A stretch of 64,000 nt of DNA from NCBI GenBank assembly GCA_930367215.1, contig OV884056.1:235529127-235593126 (forward strand). The letters are read 5' to 3'. Position 1 is the first letter of the stretch, and the number at the start of each line of letters is the position of its first letter. The stretch comes from Pollenia angustigena. Taxonomy: Eukaryota; Arthropoda; Insecta; Diptera; Polleniidae. Shown piece after piece: positions 10,367 to 20,663 of the stretch. Both the position numbers and the translations under genes were made by a program. A model generated the notes under the pieces. It did no database searches, was not told the origin of the DNA, and was given only the letters and a program-made list of their open reading frames with translations.

Positions 10367-10925
10367 AATAAGACATACATTTGACCATGGTGGAATAAGC
10401 AGGTGGCATCGTTACGGCAACAAATACAACATTACAATAAAAATGGAAATTACAAGGTATATTTACACAAGGTAAACTCGTTGGCCCATATGTTTGTCAG
10501 CTGTTTACCCCATTTGGAACCCTAGTGTCAAAAGTTATTTATGTTGGTTCCGTTGGTTCCTTGTGTTTGTTTACATACTTATGGATAGTGCGCGCCATTT
10601 TGAATTAAAAAAGTGTAAAATTGTGAAAAACATTTTATTTTTGTGAAATTTTAATTTTTGTGATTACTAAGCAACCAAAATAAATTTAAATGCATTATTT
10701 TTTGCAATAATACTTTATTTTTATGCTTGAGAATGCACAATATATTAAAAATTGTTTCAGCTTATTATTCTGAACTGCACGTGTTGTTATACCCTCCACC
10801 ACAATTAGTTGTGAAGAGGGTATATTAAGTTTGTCATTCCGTGTGAAACTTTTTTATTATTCATCTCAGACCCCATAAAGTTTATATATTCTGGGTCCTT
10901 GAGTAATTCTAAGTCGATTTAGCCA

Positions 10926-10981
10926 TGTCCGTCTGTCTGTCCGTCTGTCCGTCTGTCCGTCGGTCCGTCTGTCCGTCTGTT
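10926..10981 (+). repeat. GTCY microsatellite in DINE-1-like element
   Basis: About a dozen copies of GTCT/GTCC with one CGGT interruption. This tract is typical of mini-me/DINE elements. It lets spurious reading frames stay open on both strands (10919-11197). Confidence 0.85.
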
Positions 10982-11239
10982 GAAAACACGCTCACTTTCG
11001 AACAACTCAAAAGAAATGAACAAACTTGGTGCCAAATTGCTTGTAGTTATCCTAAGCAGTTTGGGATTGAAATCCAGCAAAATCGGTTCAGTAGGACCAG
11101 ACCTATGAATCAAAATGTGGAACCACCACCTAAAAAAATTGATAATTTTGTTACAAAAAATAACATAAATGCTGGAACAAGGCACGGAATGAGATAAGAT
11201 TTTGCAAAAATTTGTTTTAGTTGACTGGAAATCACGCTG

Positions 11240-11960
11240 TGAAATTTCGTGATGATCCCGCCATAATTTACCCTAAGCCCCATATAAACAATACTCCCGG
11301 AAAACAGTTTAGTACGCCTAAAATCGTAAAAAATAACGCTAGCGTAACAAAATTTGGTACGTCACAGTTTTATAGAACTACAAATGACACTATGAAATTT
11401 CGTGAAGATCGGTACATAATTTACCCTAGGCCCCATAGAAACCCTACTCCCGGAAAACAGTTAAGTCCGCCTAAAACCGTAAAAAATAATGCAATCATAA
11501 CAAATTTTGGCTCGTCACAGTTTTGTAGGACTACAAATGATACTGGGAAATTTCGTGAAGAACGGTACATAATTTACCCTAGGGCCCATAGAAACCCTAC
11601 TCCCGGAAAACAGTTTAGTACGCCTAAAACCGTAAAAAATAATGCAATCATAACAAATTTTGGCTCGTCACAGTTTTGTACGACTGCAAATGATACTGGG
11701 AAATTTCGTGAAGATCGGTACATAATTTACCCTAGGGCCCATAGAAACCCTACTCCCGGAAAACATTTTAGTACACCTAACACCATAATTAGTTATGCTA
11801 GCATAACAGAAATTGGTACGTCACAGTTTTAAAGGACTTGAAATGACGCTGTGAAATTTCGTGATGATCGGTCCATAATTTACCCTAGGCCCCATACAAA
11901 CCCTACTACCGGAAAACAGTTTAGTCGCCTAAAACCATAATTAATAACAAATCGTCACAG
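11240..11960 (+). repeat. 153-bp tandem repeat, about 4.7 units
   Basis: Each unit contains AAATTTCGTGAAGATCGG, ATAATTTACCCTAGGCCCC, CCTACTCCCGGAAAACAG and CGCCTAAAACCGTAAAAAA. GAAATTT recurs at 11394, 11547 and 11700, exactly 153 apart. Because 153 is divisible by three, one frame stays open for 203 codons (11221-11832). I regard that frame as a by-product of the repeat, not a gene. Copies B and C carry further, more diverged units. Confidence 0.85.
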
Positions 11961-12216
11961 TTTAAGATAATAATAACATCATACAGATATTACTCCTTAA
12001 ACATTCGAACTGTCGGTGGAGGGTATCAAAGATTCGGCACAGCCGAATATAGCACTCTAACTTGTTTTTTTTTCAATTTGTGTTTTTATTTTAAAGGCAC
12101 ATTGTTGCGTTTTTTTTTGACACCATGGTTCCAAATACAAAAACCATTTGGCGTGTTGTTTTTGTCTTGTTGTACTTGTTGTAGCAACGAGTTTACCTTG
12201 TGTAAATATACCTTGG

Positions 12217-12687
12217 GCTGCACTCAATTTGTAAGCAATTTACTTCCAAGATGTCAACAACAACAGAGACAAACTTGTACTCAGCTGTTAAATTGAAATG
12301 AAATGGAAAGGTGAAATTAAAAGCCATCTCGTGGTCAATTTAAAAAGTGTGAGTGTGTTAGTAAAAAACAGAGTGTATTGCAAATTGAAAGTGCTGGTTC
12401 ACACAGGTCAAGTTTGACTCTTCAAGTCTTGAGCTTTTAGGAGAGAGGGGTAAAGAGAATGGAAAGGGGTACATACTTGACCGTACCAGTCAGTTTTTTT
12501 TTTTCTTTCTTTTTTTATCCGTAATATAATAAAAAGCTACAAAGTTGAAGGAAAAGAAAACAAAAATTCATTTTGTGCATGAACGTGAACGCAAGTTCAA
12601 AAGAAAATTTAAATAAAACTGTTCAAGTAAACTTGACCTGTGTGAACCAGCACAAAGGAATTGAAAGGCAAATCTTAATCGTGTGGC
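12217..12687. mobile_element. GGTTACACGATCAAG-family MITE fragment, interrupted
   Basis: GGCTGCACTCAATTTGTAAGC...GTGAGTGTGTTAGTAAAAAAC...GATCGTGTGGCCACCAAG followed by TTA is a member of the family in reverse order. The same sequence without the 12391-12653 insertion occurs at 23673-23741, so this copy serves as an empty/filled site comparison. Its other end is lost at the CAAGG element. Confidence 0.65.
12391..12653. mobile_element. TGCTGGTTCACAC MITE, 3-bp TSD proved by an empty site
   Basis: The ends are GTGCTGGTTCACACAGGTCAAG and CTTGACCTGTGTGAACCAGCAC, with AAA on both sides. The uninterrupted relative at about 23690-23715 reads GCAAATTGAAAGGAATTG, so exactly three bases were duplicated. 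Closely related copies are at 20664-20928 (TTA) and 14562-14703. Confidence 0.82.
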
Positions 12688-13007
12688 CACCAAGTTAGTG
12701 ATCGTCCAGACTTGCAATTTTAGTTGATGCAATTCATGAGCTTAATTGTGATTTGTGTGAGAAAATTTGGGAGGGGTACTCCGTTTCATTTTCTGTGCAA
12801 TGCTGTTTTGATTTGAAATTCTCACACTTTTCAACTTGACGCTGCCTGTAGGTGTATTTGTATTTAAATATGAAATAAAAAAATGATGAGAGGAAAGACA
12901 AGGTAAAATACATAAATTGCAAGACTAGAATTTCATTACATGTACACTTATGCAATTTTAGAGCAGACTTTTAAAAAATTGCTGCAAAAAAAATTGCAAG
13001 TCTCGAC

Positions 13008-14480
13008 CAGGGCTGTCAGATTTATTTTCACCTTCATCGCCAAATAGCATACTAAAAATCGCCAAAAATTTATTTTCCTAAATTTTTGGTAAAAAGAAAT
13101 CGCCAAAAATCGCCGAATAAAAGTTTTGTATAGAAAAGAGTAAAGTGTATTGTACCTTTATTTAAATTTTTCATATTTAACCTTATTCTAGTCGTGTGCT
13201 TATATTATAGTAGACAATCGCAAAACGCTTAACATTTGTGTTTCTGACTTGAAATCGCATAATACGTGTTCTGTAAATCGCAATCGCAAGAAGTTTGGCG
13301 ACGTAAAATTGCAATAGTATTCCAAAGAGAACTAGAATTTTTGTAAGAAACCATGGCAGATCGAAAGCAAAGCGAACGAGCTTCGGAACACCTTAAGAAA
13401 TCTGTAATTTTGCGATTTTTATTAGTGCAATTGTGATAAGAAGCTGATTATATTGAAACCTAGAACGCATGAGTTCAGTTAATAAAATTTTGCAAAAAAT
13501 TTATTAAATCAAGTATGCAAAATGAGTAGGGTTTGATGCAAAAAAAAATTACCTTTTTATCGGAGTGATTTTCTAAGTGAATATAAGTCAGAATATGGTA
13601 ACATTTTGTATTTATTTGAAGCAAAGGAGAAATGTCTTAAAAGGTGTATTCAAATTGGATATTTGAAGTTGAACTAGAATACTTTAAGTCAATTCAGTCT
13701 TCTAAGCGAATAATTTTTAAAAACTAACTTCTAACCCAGATTCGTTTTCGATTCTATATAAATTCAACGTTTTCAAAAATTTCAAGTAAATATTTAATTT
13801 TTTTTTAATATTCTAAATTAGGCTTAAGACATTTTTGATTTTATTTCGTAAAAAAAAGTCAAAACGTATAAAAAAAACTGCGCAATTTTTTCGCTGTGCA
13901 CTCCACATTGAAAAATACACTTGATACTATTATAAAGAACCTTATATCAATGTAACTTTTTTTTATACATTTTCTGATTTTCCTTCCCTATTAATTCAAC
14001 TATTTTTGCATACTACCCAGCATACATTATTATTTATTTATTTTAAAAATCCCATTTTATATGAAACAGAAAACGATCTAGTTTTTAAAATTCATTTTGC
14101 TAAATAAGTTTTACGGTAAAGATCCGATGATTGATAACTTCTGATAAGGCTTTATGCCAAATTTCTATTGAAACAATTTTTTAATGTTTTCAATCTTATG
14201 TATCTGGCAATATTATCAATTTATCACCTAAAACAATCGCATTCGTATTGCGATTTTTAAATTTGTTAAAAATTCCAAGTAAAAACTTAGCCAGTACTCA
14301 TAAATTTTTTCATATAAATATGAAAAAAAATAAAATGCGTTTTAGATTTCGCCAAAATAATCGCCAACTTTTTTTAATTTCGCCAAAAAAATCGCCTTGT
14401 CGCCAAACACAAAATTGCGTCGCCAATTAGGTTTATAAATCGCCACGTTTGGCGAAAAATCGCAACATCTGACAGCTCTG
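13008..14480. mobile_element. Non-autonomous hAT, CAGGGCTGTCAGAT ends
   Basis: The ends CAGGGCTGTCAGATTT and ACATCTGACAGCTCTG are flanked by a perfect 8-bp duplication GTCTCGAC (13000-13007, 14481-14488). The subterminal regions repeat ATCGCCAAAAAT / GGCGATTTTT words. No transposase is readable in the 1,473 bp. Confidence 0.88.
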
Positions 14481-14561
14481 GTCTCGACGATGACCAGGGT
14501 TGCCGAACATGGTCTTTTCCGACCAAATTTGGTCGGATATTTTTGGTTTGGTCGGATGCAA

Positions 14562-14703
14562 GTACTGGTTCACACACGTCAAATTTGACACGTCAAGTCT
14601 TGAGCTTTTAAGAGAGAAGGGAAAAGAGAACGCCATTTCTTTTCCCCTCTCTCCTAAAAACTCAAGACTTGACGAGTCAAACTTGACGTGTGTGAACCGG
14701 CAC
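14562..14703. mobile_element. Foldback MITE of the TGCTGGTTCACAC family
   Basis: GTACTGGTTCACACACGTCAA...CTCAAGACTTGACG...TTGACGTGTGTGAACCGGCAC forms an almost perfect 142-bp palindrome. It is nested in the hAT at 14495-16755. Target duplication is unclear. Confidence 0.7.
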
Positions 14704-15022
14704 GTAGGCTAAACCTAATTTTGGTCGGTTTTAGAAAATTTGACGGATAGCAGACAATTACAAATCTCATAGCTTTTTTACCAAACACAAACATTTTTTT
14801 TATTGTTGATGAAAACATGGATATGGCAGCAAGTTACTTTGACGGTGTTAGTTTTATAAAAGATAGTTTTGTCATCTTATTCGAGCTTACCAAGTCAGAT
14901 GCCGTTTAAATTTTTCTTCTTATAAAAAACTTTTTATCAACAAACTAATTCCTATACAAAATTTTATCGGATTGGCAACAAACGGCGCTCACGCCCTGAC
15001 TGGAACTGTTGGTAAGATTATA

Positions 15023-15158
15023 GCCTATTCATCGATGTCGAACGTAGACTTCGTTCGCTTAAATTACATGTAAAACAAAGACAATATTGTATAATTTGTT
15101 TTCGTTTTAAATGTAAGTTAAGCGAACGAAGTCTTCGTTCAGAAATAGATGAACAGGC
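15023..15158. repeat. Foldback MITE, GCCTATTCATC ends
   Basis: GCCTATTCATCGATGTCGAACG, GACTTCGTTCGCTTAA and the mirrored TTAAGCGAACGAAGTC...GATGAACAGGC form a hairpin of ~136 bp around a central loop. Confidence 0.6.
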
Positions 15159-15659
15159 AATGCAAAAAATATTAAGGTTCTTTGTGGTAATATTTAAAGT
15201 TTTTTCACATAGTCCTAAAAGAATAACATAAATAAAAGAAGTTCAGGAATTCTGTTCTGTATTAGGTGTTTCCTATACAAGATGGACTTCTTAAAGGAAG
15301 ATTTTGTAAGAATCGTAGAACAGTGGGATGCTTTGATACTGTATTTTGAAACATAGTTTTATAAAGGCAATGGTATAAGAGCCGCAGAACTTGCAGAAAG
15401 TATGGATGAGTTCCAAAACAAAGCAAGTTACAACGCGTATACATTGTAAAACTCTTTGATACATTTTTTACGTTGTCTGTAAGGTATTAGGATGTATTGG
15501 AGCTCAGCCAATGTCTTATAAAGTTTAATACTTTTTTTTATATTGTACAAACTTAAGTTAATAAATTTTGATTCATATTTTATTAGTGGTCTGTATGTGT
15601 TATTGCATACGATCAATGAATTATTCTAGTTTATAAGCGTTATTAAATGAATTTTTATA

Positions 15660-16339
15660 TGGGCATTTTCCCAGAATGGTCTACCAGGATGAAAAAATAA
15701 TGTGTTGATTATCATCGTCTTTTATTGTTTATTATTAAAAAAAAGTCTTTGGTCATATAAAAGTATGGTTTCATAGCGTATCTCAGTTGTTTTATAGATA
15801 CTTATTTTACATGCAAGAAATATGCTATGTTTACACTCTTTCTTCATAATCTCTCCATTACAATCAATTGTAAAAGGAGTATTAAGATTTTTTGTTAAGG
15901 AAATTTGAGCACATTTATGGAAAAATGCGTCGTGATAACAATAAAAAACATATGGAAAAATCGTATCGATCCGTACGTTCGCGACCGGTAATTAAGCCAA
16001 TTAAACAAAAACTAAGAGAGATATTTTATTTTGTAAATACTAGATGGAGACCTACATTAATACACTTTTAAAATAAATTAATCACTTTTGAATATTCCGA
16101 TCCATTGCGCAGATTTTTACATTTCACTACTGTCAGCCAAAGTTGACTTCTATTTTGCGAACGTTCGTGACCACACGCTTATAACTATTATTATGAAATC
16201 TTAAACTCGATAAAATCCATCTTTTGCCCTAAACATAGAGCTACCAAAATGCTATCGAATCGAAAAAAAAATGTTAGGAAAAGTTTTGTTTTCCATATTA
16301 TTTGTACATTGGTACGTTCGTGACCCCAGGAAATGCCCA
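15660..16339. mobile_element. TA-flanked MITE, TGGGCATTTTCC ends (680 bp)
   Basis: The ends TGGGCATTTTCCCAG and GGGGTCACGAACG-type / AGGAAATGCCCA carry TA on both sides (15658-15659, 16340-16341). Repeated CGTTCGTGACC words lie inside. A related 425-bp copy at 38493-38917 interrupts a LINE frame and proves the TA duplication; a solo right end lies at about 34480-34491. The TA target suggests the Tc1/mariner group. Confidence 0.8.
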
Positions 16340-16421
16340 TATACATTTTGTTAAAGTTAAACGTTCCCAGCAAATTAACTTTTAATAAAACTAGGGCTTA
16401 CGAGTTGACGTTAAATATTTA

Positions 16422-16537
16422 CTGCCGTATTCATAAAAAATTAAAATGGATTTCAAATGCATTTTAAAAAAAATTTGTGTGAAAATTTTGCTTTAAAAGA
16501 CATTTCAAACTTATTTTATTTTTTATGAATACGGCAG
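16422..16537. mobile_element. Small TTA-flanked foldback MITE, CTGCCGTATTCAT ends
   Basis: CTGCCGTATTCATAAAAAA is mirrored by TTTTTTATGAATACGGCAG, with TTA outside both ends (16419-16421, 16538-16540). Harbinger-type by its target size. Confidence 0.72.
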
Positions 16538-16944
16538 TTAATAGGTGTGAACATAGGCTTCCTTTTTTGTTTTTACTATAATTACATATTACAAAAAAAA
16601 AAAATAATATGTAGATTTATAGCTTATCCAATAAAAATTATACTTTTTTATCAAAAATACATGACATTTAATACGATATTTGGTCGGTTTCAAAGGATTT
16701 TGGTAGGTTTTGCAGACTATTTGGTCGGATAAAATTTTTTCAAACGGCAACCCTGACGATGACATACCCTGCAGCCACACGATCAATTTTTGCCTATAAA
16801 TTTGCAATACACTCACTTTTTACAATGTGGCAAGTGATAGGCAGGCAGACGAGGTTTGTTGGTAAGGGGGCGACGCCGTATGCGTGACACACTTTTATTT
16901 TTTCCTCTCTCGCAAGGCGAATTCATGTAAACGGTGGTGTCGAT

Positions 16945-17911
16945 CAAGGCGAATTTAACAAGGAAAGTTCAACTCTACAACTACAAAAAGCCCCATGTAT
17001 TTTTTTGCAATTTAATAGGCGGCTGTCAAAAATGCTGACAAGGCAAAAATTGATTAAAAAACAAAAAAAAAATTTTGTTTGGGTAATAAAAGAAATTAAT
17101 TAATTTAATTCACTTTAATTATTCGCAGTTTTTCTAAGAAATTTTTTCGGTTATTTTGGCGCAAAACATAAATACAGTATTTATCGGATATAAGAAACTT
17201 AAAAAATCCACGAAAAAAGCTTCTTATAAGCGTTTCTTTCTTATATACAATTATTTTTATATAAGAAACTTATTTCTTATATAAGTAGCTATAGCCATAA
17301 GACTTTCATATTTTGGTTTTCTGTCTCTTTTTTTGTTAACACTTCTAACTTTTAAATAATTATTTTCTATGTCTTTTGAGTTTTTCACTATTTTAGATGT
17401 TTTTGCAATTTCGCTTCTTTTTAAACCGTTTTGTATTTCTTAAAAATTTTTACTTTTGTTTTTATCGGCAAAAAACACAAAGCTTCTCATGAGTACCAGC
17501 TCGCTCATCTAAAACTAAAAGTAAAAAAACTATGTTCTTGTTGTAAAACTGTCAGAAAACAGCGTTGTCCAAGCAAACTACATAAAGTCTGTGTTACCGT
17601 TGGAAGTTTCTTATATAAATTATTTTTCTATACATTTTGTGGTTTTGGTGTTTAAGAAAAATGTTCTTTAATCAGTTTTTTTCTTATAAGCGTTTTTCTT
17701 ATATGAAACCTTTTTTGTTAGAAAAATCACTAAAAAGACATGGTGTTTTTGAAAATGTTTCTTAAAAGCGTTTTGTTCTTATATGAGATGTTCTTATATC
17801 CGATAAACACTGTAAAATTATATTTTGACGTTTCCCTATTTTTTTTAATTCGCCGTGGAGACAACTGATGAACGGCTGACGAGTTGAGTTTACCTTGTTG
17901 AATTCGCCTTG
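16945..17911. mobile_element. hAT-type MITE, CAAGGCGAAT ends, 8-bp TSD
   Basis: The ends CAAGGCGAATTTAACAAGG and CCTTGTTGAATTCGCCTTG are flanked by a perfect GTGTCGAT duplication (16937-16944, 17912-17919). The CAAGG...ACAAGG terminal pattern is shared with the 9457-12216 family. Nested within 16823-18131. Confidence 0.82.
17175..17812. mobile_element. pogo/Tigger-like MITE, CAGTATTTATCGG ends
   Basis: The ends are CAGTATTTATCGGATATAAG and CTTATATCCGATAAACACTG, with TA on each side (17173-17174, 17813-17814). The interior is full of CTTATAAGCG words. CAGT- termini, a TA target and this internal style recall pogo-group elements; that is inference. No transposase is readable. Confidence 0.72.
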
Positions 17912-18347
17912 GTGTCGATACTACAACAATTAACAACACCAAAAACACAACAATGTATTTTGTTGCTGCTTTCGTTAACCGATAAGTCAAAAACACAAGT
18001 AACTTTTGGCATTACTCTCTCTAATTTAAAAAAAAGTAGCACAGCTGTGCTTTCAACGCCGCCTGAAAAATGAATTCGCCTTGCCCTCTCGCTTACAAAC
18101 TTCGTCTGTCTGCCTTTCACTTGCCACATTGTAAAAGGGGGCTTAAAAAATTGTGTTTTAAAAATTCTTGTTATTTTTTACAAAATACTTTCGAGTCAAG
18201 CTACTATTTTGAGTTGTTTCTTCGTCGGGGGTATTTTCAAAATGAAATTGATTATCAAATTGAGTGCAACCTGTTCCACAACAAGCAAATTGTGTGAAAA
18301 ACTTGAAAGTGATTTATTTAACGTATGGCTGCAGAGTTAATCACTAT

Positions 18348-18475
18348 GTCTGGGTTCACACTATGAAAGATTTCTTTCAGAAAGTATTGGTAAGAGAATA
18401 ATAGCATATTCTCTTCCCCTCTCACCAATAAACTCGGACTTTCTTAAAGAAAACTTTCAAAGTGTGATCCCAGAC
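18348..18475. mobile_element. Foldback MITE, GTCTGGGTTCACAC ends
   Basis: GTCTGGGTTCACACTATGAAAG is mirrored by CTTTCAAAGTGTGATCCCAGAC around a TTCTCTT...AAGAGAA core, with TAT on both sides (18345-18347, 18476-18478). 128 bp, no coding. Confidence 0.7.
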
Positions 18476-18727
18476 TATCATGTTGGTCACACAAACTGCT
18501 TGTCAGAACTCATTTGAATTGGCAGCTCTGGCGCAGGCTGCATGCAAATTGATTGTCAATTTATTTTACATAGCAGCCACACGATCAAGTTTTGCCTTTC
18601 AATTCCTTTCAATTTGCATTACTGCCCGTCTACAACTGACATGATTTGCTCTTATAACTTGATGTTATAAAAGCGTTGTTAAAACATCTGCATTAATAAC
18701 CGTATTATAACATGAGAAAACTTCTAA
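18476..18727. other. Gap with one MITE end
   Basis: The only recognisable item is CAGCCACACGATCAAG...GCCTTTCAATTCC (about 18573-18625), a left end of the GGTTACACGATCAAG family without its partner. The rest is unassigned AT-rich sequence. Confidence 0.5.
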
Positions 18728-19150
18728 TAGGGCCCATACACAATACCATCATGATTGTACAATCAAGTGATTGTGCAATTAAGCTTAAAGCACACAAAAC
18801 ACCAGCATTCTGGTACAAAATTCATTTTTTACCAAAAATTGTGTGGAAAAGGTTGTAATGAATAACAATAAAATTTGTGCTGCTGTTATTATTGCTATTA
18901 TCCTAAAACGAAAACGAATAAGGAGTAAAAAAACCTGTTTTAATTTAAATTTTGTATTTTTTGATGTTTATGCCTTGACGATTTAACATTTATGAGCTAA
19001 CTTTACAGCACACGATACAATCATGCTGGTACAATCAAAAAAATATCAAACTATTTTTGATAAAGCACCATCAGCTGGTACAATCACACCACAAGCTCAT
19101 ACACGGTCAATAAGCTGGCACAATCATGATGGTATTGTGTATGGGCCCTA
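18728..19150. mobile_element. Harbinger-type MITE, TAGGGCCCATACAC ends, copy 1
   Basis: The ends TAGGGCCCATACACAATACC and GGTATTGTGTATGGGCCCTA carry TAA on both sides (18725-18727, 19151-19153). The subterminal words GATTGTACAATC and GCTGGTACAATC alternate. TWA duplications are typical of PIF/Harbinger. Confidence 0.82.
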
Positions 19151-19184
19151 TAACATGATGAGCCTATGCCTAATGTTAGTGTTA

Positions 19185-19574
19185 TAGGGCCCATACACAA
19201 TACCATCATGATTGTAAAAAATTCATTTTTTTACCAAAAATTGTGTGGAAAAGGTTGTAATGAATAACAATAATATTTGTGCTGCTGTTATTATTGCTAT
19301 TATCCTAAAACGAATAAGGAGTAAAAAAACGCGTTTTAATTTAAATTTTGTTTTAAATTTTGTATTTTTTGATGTTTATGCCTTGACGATTTAACATTTA
19401 TGAGCTAACTTTACAGCACACGATACAATCATGCTGGTACAATCTAAAAAATATCAAACTATTTTTGATAAAGCACCATAAGCTGGTACAATCACACCAC
19501 AAGCTCATACACGGTCAATCAGCTGGCACAATCACTTGATTGCACGTTCATGATGGTGTTGTGTATGGGCCCTA
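19185..19574. mobile_element. Harbinger-type MITE, TAGGGCCCATACAC ends, copy 2
   Basis: A near-identical sister of the 18728-19150 copy, in the same orientation, 34 bp away, with its own TTA duplication (19182-19184, 19575-19577). It differs by a small deletion near the left end and a short tandem repeat of ATTTTGT. Two independent insertions rather than one tandem duplication, because the TSDs differ. Confidence 0.82.
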
Positions 19575-19627
19575 TTAGTGTTAAAGTTAAGCATTTCATG
19601 TCAGTTTTAGACTGCATGTTATGCGCC

Positions 19628-19970
19628 CCATACACGGTTCAATTCAGTTGTCAACCGAGTCTTTCAACTCAGTTGACAACTTCATCAACTGAATTGAAAG
19701 ATTTTAAATTTATTTTAAAATTTAATGAAATAAAAGACAATTTTTAAAATACTTAACTACAAAAATTAATTTTGACAGCTGATGAAGAGACTTGAGCACA
19801 CACAGTACAATCGAATTGAAAAACTTAGTAGTCAACTTGAAAAAATCAAAATCTTTTGATTTTTGTTCAACCAACTCGACAACCGTCAAACTAATCAACT
19901 GACAAGGCCATACACGCTCTGATTTGGACAACAACCGACTCAGTTGACAATTGAATTGAATCGTGTATGG
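19628..19970. mobile_element. MITE with CCATACACGGTTCAATTC ends
   Basis: CCATACACGGTTCAATTCAG and the mirrored CAATTGAATTGAATCGTGTATGG bound a ~343-bp element rich in CAGTTGACAAC words. No clear target duplication. Possibly a distant cousin of the CCCATACAC MITEs next to it. Confidence 0.6.
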
Positions 19971-19987
19971 TCTGCTTTACACTCTAA

Positions 19988-20138
19988 TGCTGGGTACACA
20001 CTATGCAACACATTTACGCAATCTAGTGAATTAAATTCATTTTTATTCATTCCAGGTTGCATCAACATCAAAACGCTTTGATATTTTGAGGTTGCATTGA
20101 AACAGATTGCATGTAGATTGCACTGTGTGTACCCAGCA
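19988..20138. mobile_element. TAA-flanked MITE, TGCTGGGTACACAC ends
   Basis: TGCTGGGTACACACTATGCAAC is mirrored by GATTGCACTGTGTGTACCCAGCA, with TAA outside both ends (19985-19987, 20139-20141). 151 bp. The terminal pattern resembles those of the TGCTGGTTCACAC and GTCTGGGTTCACAC families. Confidence 0.78.
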
Positions 20139-20663
20139 TAACTTTTTTACTAACACACTCACACTTTTTAAATAGACCACGAGATGGCTTTCAATTTCAC
20201 CTTTCCATTTGTTTGGCAATTTTACTTTCAATTTAACAGTTGAGTACAAGTTTGTCTTTATAAATTGTGTTGTTGACATCTTGGAAGTAAATTGCTTACA
20301 AATTGAGTGCAGCCTACGTCACAGCTTTCAATTTATGTACATTTTGACAAGCAGTATATGTTACCATGCGGCCACACGGTCAAGTTGTTCTTGATAGTCT
20401 TTTACATATAGTGCTTGTCAAAACTTACATAAATTGAAAGCTGTGACGTAGGCTGCATTCAATTTGTAAGCAATTTACTTCCAAGTTGTCAACAACAACA
20501 GAGAATACTTGTACTCAGCTGTTAAATTGAAAGTAAATTGCCAAGCAAATGGAAAGGTGAAATTGAAAGCCATCTCCTGGTCAATTTAAATAGTGTGAGT
20601 GTGTTAAGCTCGATTCACCCATGCGTTCCGAACAATATTTTTGACCGGACAATAATATTTTTA

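Larger units (their letters stand above)
10789..12064 (+). mobile_element. DINE-1/mini-me-like non-autonomous Helentron, copy A
   Basis: The 5' end ATACCCTCCACCACAATTAG...GAGGGTAT forms a hairpin. A conserved core follows (CATCTCAGACC..ATAAAG..TATATATTC, then CGATTTAGCCATG), then the (GTCY)n microsatellite, a 153-bp tandem repeat, and a 3' hairpin ATTCGGC-ACA-GCCGAAT about 16 bases before the terminal CTCTAACTTG. This matches my knowledge of fly DINE-1/mini-me elements, which are non-autonomous Helentrons that insert between two Ts without duplication. The uninterrupted MITE at 9758-10243 gives the empty site and shows exactly that: T-run, element, T-run. It encodes no protein. Confidence 0.85.
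10453..12216. mobile_element. CAAGGTATATTTACAC MITE, third copy, split by DINE-1-like element
   Basis: The left part is 10453-10788 and the right part 12065-12216. Together they match the 9758-10243 copy base for base over long stretches, apart from the inserted 1,276-bp element. The junction falls in the T-run after GCACGTGTTGTT. Target duplication of the outer element is not visible. Confidence 0.8.
14495..16755. mobile_element. hAT element, CAGGGTTGCCG ends, carrying four later elements
   Basis: The ends CAGGGTTGCCGAACATGG and CAAACGGCAACCCTG are flanked by a perfect 8-bp duplication ACGATGAC (14487-14494, 16756-16763). GGTCGGA/GGTCGGTTT words recur near both ends. The left duplication overlaps by two bases the right duplication of the neighbouring hAT (13008-14480), so the two went into adjacent sites of one original sequence. 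Four foldback or TA elements are nested inside. No transposase is readable. Confidence 0.87.
16823..18131. mobile_element. Element with CAATGTGGCAAGTGATAGGC inverted ends (~45-bp TIR)
   Basis: CAATGTGGCAAGTGATAGG with CAGGCAGACGAGGTTTG is mirrored by CAAACTTCGTCTGTCTGCC with TTTCACTTGCCACATTG. The flanks (TTTTA left, TAAAA right) allow a TA or TWA duplication. A second pair of arms (GCAAGGCGAATTCAT / ATGAATTCGCCTTGC) lies further in. Confidence 0.7.
16764..18337. mobile_element. GGTTACACGATCAAG-family MITE, enlarged by nested insertions
   Basis: The left end CCCTGCAGCCACACGATCAA is followed by the family's AATACACTCACTTTTTA. The right end ACTTGAAAGTGATTT...GTATGGCTGCAGAG is followed by TTA. 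Most of the interior is the element at 16823-18131. Confidence 0.6.

Noticed and set aside
10919..11197. Overlapping frames on both strands over the GTCY tract
   Set aside because: Four-base microsatellite without stops reads as Val/Cys/Pro/Ser or Asp/Gly/Thr repeats. Not coding.
11221..11832. 203-codon open frame
   Set aside because: It lies wholly in the 153-bp tandem repeat of a DINE-1-like element; the period is a multiple of three, which keeps the frame open. Similar frames on either strand appear in copies B and C (35708-36396, 40619-41377).
9456..12216. Simple tandem duplication of the CAAGG MITE
   Set aside because: Copy 9758-10243 has its own 8-bp GAGTTTAC duplication within the terminal repeat of the other, so it is a nested insertion.
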